From NCBI GenBank assembly GCA_031414805.1, contig JANOQJ010000038.1, positions 1-64,000 of the forward strand: DNA of 64,000 bases, read 5' to 3'. Position 1 is the stretch's first letter; each line of letters opens with the position of its first letter. Under the pieces are notes generated by a model. The model saw nothing but the letters and a program-made list of their open reading frames with translations. It was not told where the DNA came from and did no database searches. Of the stretch, positions 31,782 to 39,570 are shown piece after piece. The translations under genes and the position numbers were made by a program. Source of the stretch: JAAFIW01 sp031414805. Its GTDB lineage: Bacteria > Pseudomonadota > Gammaproteobacteria > Burkholderiales > Burkholderiaceae_C.

Positions 31782-33701
31782 TTGAACAACAACCAGTGGT
31801 TTTCAAAAGTAGCTGTATGGCTGGTGATCGCACTCGTGCTTTTCACCGTCTTCAAGCAGTTTGACAAAGGCGGCACCTCGGGCGTGACCTCGATGGCCTA
31901 TTCCGACTTTCTGGAGGAAGTGCGTGCCAAGCGCATCAAGCAGGCCTCTATTCCCGAAGGCATCAGCGGCGGCGAGATTCTGGCGATTACCACCGACGAC
32001 AAGAAAATCCGCACCACCGACACCTACCTGGATCGTGGCCTGGTCAGCGATTTGATCAATAGCGGCGTGAAGTTTGACGTGAAAGCGCGCGAAGAAGGTT
32101 CGCTGCTCATGACCTTGCTGGTCAGCTGGGGCCCCATGCTGCTTTTGATTGGTGTGTGGGTGTACTTCATGCGGCAAATGCAGGGTGGCGGCAAAGGCGG
32201 TGCCTTCAGCTTTGGCAAGAGCAAGGCCCGCATGCTGGACGAGAACAACAACACCGTGACTTTTGCCGATGTGGCCGGTTGCGATGAGGCCAAAGAAGAA
32301 GTCAAGGAAGTGGTGGACTTCTTGAAAGACCCCGCCAAATTCCAGAAGCTGGGTGGCCGTATTCCGCGTGGCCTGCTGCTCGTCGGCCCGCCCGGCACCG
32401 GTAAGACTTTGCTGGCCAAAGGCATTGCGGGCGAAGCCAAGGTACCGTTTTTCAGTATTTCGGGCTCCGATTTTGTGGAGATGTTTGTCGGCGTGGGCGC
32501 AGCCCGCGTGCGCGACATGTTTGAAAACGCCAAGAAAAACGCGCCTTGCATCATCTTCATCGACGAGATTGACGCCGTGGGCCGTCAGCGTGGCGCAGGC
32601 CTGGGCGGTGGCAATGACGAGCGCGAGCAGACCCTGAACCAGATGCTGGTGGAGATGGACGGCTTTGAAACCAACCTGGGCGTGATTGTGGTCGCCGCCA
32701 CCAACCGACCCGACATTCTGGACGCCGCCTTGCTGCGCCCCGGCCGTTTTGACCGTCAGGTGTATGTGACCCTGCCCGACATTCGCGGCCGCGAGCAGAT
32801 TTTGAATGTGCACATGCGCAAAGTGCCTTTGGGCCAGGACGTGAACCCCTCGGTGATTGCCCGTGGCACGCCCGGCATGAGTGGCGCTGACCTCGCCAAC
32901 TTATGCAACGAAGCGGCTTTGATGGCTGCGCGCCGCAGCGCTCGAGTGGTTGAGATGGTCGACTTTGAAAAGGCCAAAGACAAAATCTTCATGGGCCCCG
33001 AGCGCCGAAGCATGGTCATGCCCGAAGAAGAGCGTCGTAACACGGCTTACCACGAGTCGGGTCACGCCTTGATTGGCAAGCTCATGCCCAAGTGCGACCC
33101 GGTGCACAAAGTCACCATCATTCCGCGTGGTCGCGCCCTGGGCGTGACCATGAGCCTGCCCGCGCAAGACCGCTACAGCTACGACAAAGACTACATGCTC
33201 AACCAGATCAGCATGCTGTTTGGTGGCCGCATTGCCGAAGAGGTGTTCATGAAACAAATGACCACCGGTGCCAGCAACGACTTTGAACGCGCCACGACCC
33301 TGGCGCGTGACATGGTGATGCGCTACGGCATGACCGACGCGCTGGGCCCTATGGTCTACGCCGAAAACGAAGGCGAAGTGTTCCTGGGCCGCAGCGTGAC
33401 CAAGACCACCAACATGAGCGAGGCCACCATGCAAAAGGTCGACGCCGAGGTGCGCCGCATCATCGATGAGCAATACGGCATCGCCCGTAAACTCATTGAA
33501 GACAACCAGGACAAGATGCACGTGATGGCCAAGGCCCTGCTCGAGTGGGAAACCATTGACGCCGACCAGATTGACGACATCATGGCGGGCAAAGAGCCCC
33601 GTCCACCAAAGGACTTCACGCCTCGTACGCCCAATTCGGGTAGCGGTGGCGGCTCGGGCGGTGTGCCGTTGGTGGTAGAGCCCGCGCCGACAGCAGCTTG
33701 A
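31782..33701 (+). CDS. ftsH: ATP-dependent zinc metalloprotease FtsH
   Basis: 639 residues from a TTG at 31782 (MNNNQWFSKVAVWLV) with GGAG seven bases upstream; a further TTG at 31746 is open but has no SD. Two N-terminal membrane segments flank a periplasmic domain. AAA domain: Walker A GPPGTGKT, Walker B IIFIDEIDAVG, then the zinc motif HESGH. It degrades membrane and short-lived cytosolic proteins (in E. coli LpxC and sigma32). The C-terminus is Pro/Gly rich. A strong terminator follows. Confidence 0.97.
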   Translation: MNNNQWFSKVAVWLVIALVLFTVFKQFDKGGTSGVTSMAYSDFLEEVRAKRIKQASIPEGISGGEILAITTDDKKIRTTDTYLDRGLVSDLINSGVKFDVKAREEGSLLMTLLVSWGPMLLLIGVWVYFMRQMQGGGKGGAFSFGKSKARMLDENNNTVTFADVAGCDEAKEEVKEVVDFLKDPAKFQKLGGRIPRGLLLVGPPGTGKTLLAKGIAGEAKVPFFSISGSDFVEMFVGVGAARVRDMFENAKKNAPCIIFIDEIDAVGRQRGAGLGGGNDEREQTLNQMLVEMDGFETNLGVIVVAATNRPDILDAALLRPGRFDRQVYVTLPDIRGREQILNVHMRKVPLGQDVNPSVIARGTPGMSGADLANLCNEAALMAARRSARVVEMVDFEKAKDKIFMGPERRSMVMPEEERRNTAYHESGHALIGKLMPKCDPVHKVTIIPRGRALGVTMSLPAQDRYSYDKDYMLNQISMLFGGRIAEEVFMKQMTTGASNDFERATTLARDMVMRYGMTDALGPMVYAENEGEVFLGRSVTKTTNMSEATMQKVDAEVRRIIDEQYGIARKLIEDNQDKMHVMAKALLEWETIDADQIDDIMAGKEPRPPKDFTPRTPNSGSGGGSGGVPLVVEPAPTAA

Positions 33702-33706
33702 TACAC

Positions 33707-33729
33707 AAAGGGCCTTCGGGCCCTTTTTT
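33707..33729 (+). terminator. ftsH terminator
   Basis: AAAGGGCC TTCG GGCCC followed by T6, a tetraloop intrinsic terminator beginning six bases after the ftsH stop and ending eight bases before folP. Confidence 0.88.
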
Positions 33730-33736
33730 CATACCT

Positions 33737-34591
33737 ATGCCCCACTGGCAAACCGCCCGATTTCGCATCGACCTGACCGCCCCGCAGGTGATGGGCATCG
33801 TCAACCTCACGCCTGATTCGTTCTCGGACGGTGGGCAGCACCACACCACCCAGGTAGCCTTGAATCGCTGCGAGCAGCTGCTCAAAGACGGTGCCAACAT
33901 CCTGGATATTGGCGGCGAATCCACCCGCCCTGGCAGCTCGCCGGTGTCGCTGGAAGAAGAGCTCGCTCGCGTGCTCCCAGTGGTGAGTGAGGCTGTGAAA
34001 CTAGATGTGCCTATTTCGGTGGACACCTATAAGCCCCAGGTCATGCAGGCCGTGCTGGACTTGGGCGCAGACATCATCAACGACGTGTGGGCCCTGCGCA
34101 AGCTTGGTCAATCCGGTCAGCCTGGTGCCATGCAAACCATAGCCGCGCACCCCAATTGCGGCATCTGCCTGATGCACATGCATCGCGACCCGCAGACCAT
34201 GCAGAGCTGGCCGATGCAGGGCGATGTGGTCCCACAGGTGCTATCGTTTTTAGAGCTGGTTGAGCAGCATTTAAAAGGGCTGGGGGTCGAAAAGGCGCGG
34301 ATTGTGTGGGATATGGGCATTGGCTTTGGCAAAACGGTCGCCCAAAACTTCAGCCTGCTGGCCCGCCAGCGCGAACTGCTGGTCGCGGGCACGCCACTGC
34401 TGGTGGGTTGGTCGCGCAAGTCGTCGCTGGGCGCAGTAACTGGGCTACCGGTCGAGCAACGCATGGTGCCCAGCGTGGCGGCGGCCTTGCTGGCGGTGGA
34501 GCGTGGCGCGCGCATCGTGCGGGTGCACGACGTGCGTGAAACAGTAGCCGCCTTGAAGGTTTGGAACGCTACAATTTCAGTAGCTGCTTGA
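33737..34591 (+). CDS. folP: Dihydropteroate synthase
   Basis: 284 residues from the ATG at 33737; the upstream open part overlaps the ftsH terminator and is discarded. MGIVNLTPDSFSDGG and DIGGESTRPGSSPVS are the pterin- and pABA-site signatures, and VRVHDVRETVAAL the C-terminal conserved block. It makes dihydropteroate for folate and is the sulfonamide target. The last eight codons and the TGA stop come from a 42-base repeat in antisense orientation, giving the tail ATISVAA. Confidence 0.95.
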   Translation: MPHWQTARFRIDLTAPQVMGIVNLTPDSFSDGGQHHTTQVALNRCEQLLKDGANILDIGGESTRPGSSPVSLEEELARVLPVVSEAVKLDVPISVDTYKPQVMQAVLDLGADIINDVWALRKLGQSGQPGAMQTIAAHPNCGICLMHMHRDPQTMQSWPMQGDVVPQVLSFLELVEQHLKGLGVEKARIVWDMGIGFGKTVAQNFSLLARQRELLVAGTPLLVGWSRKSSLGAVTGLPVEQRMVPSVAAALLAVERGARIVRVHDVRETVAALKVWNATISVAA

Positions 34592-34609
34592 GCAATATCT
34601 ACAAGGGCA
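34568..34609 (-). repeat. 42-base repeat, copy 9 (3' end of folP, antisense to gene)
   Basis: On the minus strand: TGCCCTTGTAGATATTGC, intact core TGCTCAAGCAGCTA, ends ATTGTAGC. On the plus strand the core contains the in-frame TGA (34589..34591) that ends folP. Confidence 0.87.
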
Positions 34610-34633
34610 AAACCGCTAAAAGGCTTAAAAAAC

Positions 34634-35968
34634 ATGACGAGACAGTATTTCGGCACCGACGGCATTCGCGGCACGGTTGGCCAGCACCCCATCACCCCTG
34701 ACTTTGTTCTTCGCCTGGCCCATGCGGTGGGCCGCGTGCTCAAAGAAAAAGAGTCGCGCCCCACGGTGCTGATTGGCAAAGACACCCGTATTTCAGGCTA
34801 CATGCTGGAAAGTGCGCTCGAATCCGGCTTTAACTCGGCAGGGGTGGACGTGGTGCTGCTGGGCCCACTGCCCACCCCCGGCGTGGCGTATCTCACCCGC
34901 GCCCAACGTGCCAGCCTGGGTGTGGTCATCAGCGCCAGCCATAACCCGTATGCCGATAACGGCATCAAATTTTTCAGCGCTCAGGGCACCAAGCTACCCG
35001 ATGCCTGGGAGCTGGCGGTCGAAGCCGCGCTGGAGCAAGCGCCGGTCTGGGCCGAATCCAGGCACCTGGGCAAGGCCAAGCGCCTGGACGACGCCGCAGG
35101 CCGCTACATCGAGTTTTGTAAAAGTACCTTTGCCAACGATCTGAGCCTGAAACACCTGCGCATCGTGGTCGATGGGGCGCACGGCGCGGCCTACCAGATT
35201 GCGCCCAAGGTGTTTCACGAGCTTGGGGCCGAGGTCATTGCGATTGGCTGCGCGCCCGACGGCCTGAACATCAACCACGAGGTGGGCGCTACCCACCCCC
35301 AAGCCCTGCTACAAGCCGTCAAAACCCACAACGCCCACTATGGCGTGGCACTCGATGGCGATGCCGACCGCCTGCAACTGGTGGACGCGCAAGGCCGCTT
35401 GTTTAACGGTGATGAGCTTTTGTATTTGATGGTGACCGAGCGCCTGGCCCGCGGTGAAAAAATTCCCGGTGTAGCCGGCACGCTCATGACCAATATGGCC
35501 GTGGAGCTGGCGCTACAAGCGCGTGGCGTGGAGTTGGTGCGCACGAAAGTGGGCGACCGCTACGTGCTCGAAGCGTTGGAGGCGCGTGGCTGGCTGCTCG
35601 GTGGCGAAGGCTCTGGCCACCTGCTGGCGTTAGACAAACACACCACCGGCGACGGCCTGATCAGCGCCTTGCAGGTGCTGCAAGCCTGCGTGCGCAGCGG
35701 CAAAACCCTGGCCGAATTGCTGGACGGCGTGACGCTCTTCCCGCAAACCCTGCTGAACATCAAACTGCAACCGGGCCACGACTGGCAGGCCAATCAGCGC
35801 CTGAAAGACGAAACCCGGGTGGTGGAAAAAGAGCTGGGCAACACGGGCCGCGTGTTGATTCGTGCCAGTGGCACCGAGCCGCTCCTGCGCATCATGGTGG
35901 AGGCGCGAGATGCCTCTCAGGCCCTGGCTGCGGCGCAGCGATTGGCTGCAACCTTAAGCCACGCCTGA
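34634..35968 (+). CDS. glmM: Phosphoglucosamine mutase
   Basis: 444 residues. YFGTDGIRGTVGQHPITPDF starts the protein; the phosphoserine loop is GVVISASHNPYADNG, the metal site GDADR, and the sugar loop GGEGSGHLL. It converts glucosamine-6-P to glucosamine-1-P for peptidoglycan and lipid A precursors. It follows folP after 42 bases that include the rest of the 42-base repeat. Confidence 0.97.
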   Translation: MTRQYFGTDGIRGTVGQHPITPDFVLRLAHAVGRVLKEKESRPTVLIGKDTRISGYMLESALESGFNSAGVDVVLLGPLPTPGVAYLTRAQRASLGVVISASHNPYADNGIKFFSAQGTKLPDAWELAVEAALEQAPVWAESRHLGKAKRLDDAAGRYIEFCKSTFANDLSLKHLRIVVDGAHGAAYQIAPKVFHELGAEVIAIGCAPDGLNINHEVGATHPQALLQAVKTHNAHYGVALDGDADRLQLVDAQGRLFNGDELLYLMVTERLARGEKIPGVAGTLMTNMAVELALQARGVELVRTKVGDRYVLEALEARGWLLGGEGSGHLLALDKHTTGDGLISALQVLQACVRSGKTLAELLDGVTLFPQTLLNIKLQPGHDWQANQRLKDETRVVEKELGNTGRVLIRASGTEPLLRIMVEARDASQALAAAQRLAATLSHA

Positions 35969-36065
35969 GAAACGCTGTTCATCTCCAGCAGGCCCGCGAA
36001 GCCTGCCAAACCTCAGCCACAACGGAAATTTGGTGCATTCCCGGGCCGTATTGATTGAACCGCTG

Positions 36066-36248
36066 TTGAACCCAGAATTTCCATTAGGGTTTGGAGAGAC
36101 AACGGATGCAGTCGCGAGTCAGTTTTGGCCCGACTGAGGAGCTCATGGCCAGTGCCATGGGCGACGAAGAGGGTCGAAAATGGCCGCAAATGCGCCGTTG
36201 GAATCCAAACAGCACCGAAGGTGCGCCTAATGGAAAATCTGGGTTGAA
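36066..36248. mobile_element. MITE-like element with 23-bp imperfect inverted repeats
   Basis: Left arm 36066..36088 begins TTGAACCCAG and ends CATTAGG. The right arm 36226..36248 is its reverse complement at 21 of 23 positions. The 183-base unit lies in the otherwise gene-free 35969-36288 interval after glmM and carries no convincing coding sequence. Terminal inverted repeats with a short non-coding interior fit a non-autonomous transposable element. No clear target-site duplication is visible, so it may be old or instead a structural repeat. Confidence 0.55.
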
Positions 36249-36288
36249 CCATGGCGACCGATTCATTCGAGGCGGCGTGTCAATCGAC

Positions 36289-38712
36289 TTAACGACAACC
36301 GTTTAGCAGTCTTCTTTGCGGCGGCACGCAGGGTGTTGGCAGGCTGAAGGCTGGCGGTCGTGCCAGGTCGGTCCAGGCGGTGGCGGGGCCGCAGCCTAGT
36401 GTGTTGCAGGCAGCCATACGAAAGCGCTGGGTGCCCGGTTCGTAGGGCACCACAAAGCTTTGCCCAGTTACGGCGCGGCGGCTGATGACACCCGCGTTGT
36501 CCAGTTCGACGGTGGAGTACAGGCGGCTGGGTGCCGTGTCGTCCCACGAGAACAGGGCTTCTGTGGCCTGGCTGGGGTTGAGCAGGGCCTGGGTGCCCGA
36601 GACGCCATTGCCGGTGATGCGGGGGCGGTGCGTGGGGACTTTGACCTCCACGTCCACCACGGCACCAATCTCGTGGGCGCAAACCTCGCGGGGACCGTTA
36701 AAGCAGGTTTTCAGGGTGAACTGGCCCACGGTGCGGGTGCCGTCCAGCTCGACGGTGCGCTGTGTTGCGTCGGGGCCGGTGGCGACAGTGGCATCGGTGA
36801 AAGTGTTGGTGATGACGTTTTTCGACTCGAAGGCGTTCGTGTCGTCCCACTGCAAAGTGACCAACCGGCGACCACCCTCGATGCGGAAGGCCACGGCCCG
36901 AAACAGCCGGGGCGGCTTGGGTGTGAAGCGGGTGGTGAGGGCTTTGTCCAGCGAAGCACGGTAGGCGGGCATATAGCCGTCGCGCTGGCCGGCCTGGTTG
37001 GGGTGCACCATGCCTGCGCTTAAAAACAGGCCGGGAATGTAACTGGGCAAATCTGCGCCTTGGGTGGCTGAGGCTGACTTCACACTGTTGTACCAGGGCT
37101 GGGGGCTGCAGATGCCATGGCCCACCTCGGTGCCCAAGTGTGTGGTGACCGACTGCCACTGGTGGCGGCTCACCGCAATGGAGACCTGGCTGTTGATGGT
37201 GCCCAGCACGCTGGTGGCGAACACGGCGTCCTCGTCTGAAATGGCGGCCAGCACCAGGTCAGTGCCAAAATTGGTGCCGGCGCACAGGTCGGTGGCGGTT
37301 CGGCGCAGCGGGCTGGGGTGCGAGGTGAGAAACACGTTGCCAGGCGGCAGGCCCGCGCGGGTGAAGCTGCTGGCCAGCTGGGCGTAGCGGTCGGGCAGGG
37401 CGGCACGACCGGTGCGCACCGCATCGCTGGCCTTGCTGTCGGGTTTCCAGCAGTCGCCGGTGATGCAGTCGGTTAGCACATCGCCAAAACCCAGGTCATT
37501 GCCGCCGATAGACATCACCACCGCGTCAGCCTTCAGGCGCTGGGCAGCCAGAAAGTCGAGCGCCTCCGGCATCTGGGGGCGGATGGCGGCGGTGGGCAAG
37601 TCGTCAGAAACACCCAGGCAGTTGTCTTTTTTCAGGCCACTTTCCGCGGCACAGTCCGCCGGCCCGCTGTCGAACTGATCGAGCAGGTTGGCCACTTTGG
37701 CACCCGAGCAGGCAAAGGTTTGGTGAACAATTTCCACGCTGGCGGGCCAGGTGGTGCGCAGCGCGTCCACCGCCAGCCCCAGGCCGGAGGCCCCCCTGTG
37801 GCAGGCGCGTGCCTGGCGTTCCAGTCGTGCACGCTCGTCAGCGCTCAAGTTGAAATTGCGCAGCGCACCGCCCGTGGGCAAGCCGTTGGACCAGCGCTCC
37901 TCGAAGCCCACGATGATGGGCAAGGGGGGGAAACCGTCGCTCAGGCCTGGGCGAAACGGCAAATCGCCCACAGTGACGGGGGCACCTTCGCCCGACATGA
38001 AAGAGTCACCCAGGCCGATGACGGTGAACGTTTGGATCTGGTTGCGGGTGAGCAGGGCGCTGGCGGGTGTGAACGGGGCGGCCGTCATGCCGGCTGAAAA
38101 CACGGTGCAGTTGTCACACACCACCAGGCGATCGGTCGTCAGGGTGCTGGGCAGCGTCAGGGTGCCGACGCGAATAGAGCCGCGCTGCTCGCCGCCGGGC
38201 AATTCGATCCACCCGCCCAGCAGCCGCACATCGCCAACCGCGGTATCGGCGCGAAACAAAGCGTCGCCCTGTACCGCTGGCAGTTCGAACGGGGTGACGG
38301 TGTCGCCCACGGTCAAACGCCCCACCACCAGGTTGCCGGCCAGTTGCAGCTGCAACTTGGCACCTGAGACTTCCTGCAGCTCGAGCACCGAGTCGCTGGG
38401 TGCGCCGCGAAACCAGTAGCCGCGCTGGCCATCGCAAAAATACGCCTGCACGCCATCGGCGTTGGTGATGACGGCCGCAAACAAGTTGCTGTTGGCGGTG
38501 CGCCCGGCAAAGGTCGCGTTCTCAAAAACCACGGGGGCCGCTTGAATGATGTCGACCTCTGGCGCGGTCTCATTGCTGTCTGACCCGCAAGCGGCCAGCA
38601 CACCCAGCGCCACGGGCAGGCAAACAAGCCATTTCAACGCGGCCAGCACGCAGGTGCGTGAGTGTGCGCTGGCTGGGCGCAAGGCTTTGAGCAGGCGGAT
38701 GAGCAGGTGCAT
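36289..38712 (-). CDS. Large SGNH/GDSL-hydrolase-like lipoprotein
   Basis: 807 residues from the ATG at 38712; the longer frame adds 48 residues without signal character. Residues 24-41 are hydrophobic and end in the lipobox LAAC (Cys42), so it is a membrane-anchored lipoprotein. Block I GLGDSFMSGEG puts the nucleophile Ser near 237, block III SIGGND near 405, and GMVHPNQAG supplies His near 570. The Asp normally three residues before that His is Gly here. The C-terminal 200 residues look like Ig/fibronectin-type beta modules. A probable extracytoplasmic lipase or esterase; substrate unknown. It is divergent from the two-component genes. Confidence 0.8.
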   Translation of the reverse strand: MHLLIRLLKALRPASAHSRTCVLAALKWLVCLPVALGVLAACGSDSNETAPEVDIIQAAPVVFENATFAGRTANSNLFAAVITNADGVQAYFCDGQRGYWFRGAPSDSVLELQEVSGAKLQLQLAGNLVVGRLTVGDTVTPFELPAVQGDALFRADTAVGDVRLLGGWIELPGGEQRGSIRVGTLTLPSTLTTDRLVVCDNCTVFSAGMTAAPFTPASALLTRNQIQTFTVIGLGDSFMSGEGAPVTVGDLPFRPGLSDGFPPLPIIVGFEERWSNGLPTGGALRNFNLSADERARLERQARACHRGASGLGLAVDALRTTWPASVEIVHQTFACSGAKVANLLDQFDSGPADCAAESGLKKDNCLGVSDDLPTAAIRPQMPEALDFLAAQRLKADAVVMSIGGNDLGFGDVLTDCITGDCWKPDSKASDAVRTGRAALPDRYAQLASSFTRAGLPPGNVFLTSHPSPLRRTATDLCAGTNFGTDLVLAAISDEDAVFATSVLGTINSQVSIAVSRHQWQSVTTHLGTEVGHGICSPQPWYNSVKSASATQGADLPSYIPGLFLSAGMVHPNQAGQRDGYMPAYRASLDKALTTRFTPKPPRLFRAVAFRIEGGRRLVTLQWDDTNAFESKNVITNTFTDATVATGPDATQRTVELDGTRTVGQFTLKTCFNGPREVCAHEIGAVVDVEVKVPTHRPRITGNGVSGTQALLNPSQATEALFSWDDTAPSRLYSTVELDNAGVISRRAVTGQSFVVPYEPGTQRFRMAACNTLGCGPATAWTDLARPPAFSLPTPCVPPQRRLLNGCR

Positions 38713-38892
38713 AAAAACTTTCGTGGGTTCGTCGGGAGGGAGTGGGCAACGGTTTGCGCCCTGTCGATTGTTGAAATTTGCCTCTGCCGCGCCTACCCCA
38801 TAAGTATGTGAGGAGGCACCCTCAAAGATGGGGTGCGCCCCGGGTGGGCGGCGCACTAAGATGACCCCTCAACATCCCCTACAGCCCAGCCC

Positions 38893-39570
38893 ATGACCAC
38901 ACCCCGCTGGCGCGTCGTTTTGCTGGAAGACGATGTCGCCGTCCGCCAATTTTTTGAAACCTGTATCCATAACCGGCCTGAGCTGGAACTGGCGGCTTCA
39001 TTTGCGCGCCTGCAGCCCGCCCGGCAGTGGCTGGACGAGCACCCTGCCGACCTGCTACTGACCGATCTGGCCCTGCCGGACGGGCATGGTCTGAGCCTGC
39101 TGCAGCACGTGGCGCTGACCCAGCCCGCTTGCGAAATTTTGGTGATTTCGGTGTTTGGCGACGAGGACACCGTGCTGGCCTGTGTGCAGGCGGGGGCGGT
39201 TGGCTACATCCAGAAAGACTCGTCCCTGGCGGATGTGGGGCAGATCATGGTGGACATCAAGCACGGTGCCTCGCCGATTTCGCCCATGATTGCGCGCAAG
39301 GTACTGGAACGATTGCGCCAGCAAACGACACCGCCACCCGCCGCACTGGTGGCGCCCACGCTGGTGCTGACCCCGCGTGAATCGAATGTGCTGGAACTGA
39401 TTTCCAGGGGTTACTCTTATGCCGAAATTGCGCGCCTGAGCGACGTGACCATCCACACGGTGCAAAGCCACATCAAGAACCTGTACGGCAAACTGGCCGT
39501 GCACTCGCGCAGCGAAGCCGTGTTTGAGGCCACCCGCATGGGCTTGCTGGGACGGAGCGCGGGTTTGTGA
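38893..39570 (+). CDS. NarL/FixJ-family response regulator
   Basis: 225 residues. Receiver domain: acidic pocket LLEDD (12-14), phospho-acceptor Asp58 in LLLTDLALPDG, conserved Lys108 in YIQKDSS. The C-terminal LuxR-type HTH carries LTPRESNVLELISRGYSYAE. Its stop overlaps the GTG of the kinase gene (GTGA), so the pair is translationally coupled. Targets are unknown; the divergent SGNH lipoprotein gene, 180 bases away, is a natural candidate. Confidence 0.93.
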   Translation: MTTPRWRVVLLEDDVAVRQFFETCIHNRPELELAASFARLQPARQWLDEHPADLLLTDLALPDGHGLSLLQHVALTQPACEILVISVFGDEDTVLACVQAGAVGYIQKDSSLADVGQIMVDIKHGASPISPMIARKVLERLRQQTTPPPAALVAPTLVLTPRESNVLELISRGYSYAEIARLSDVTIHTVQSHIKNLYGKLAVHSRSEAVFEATRMGLLGRSAGL

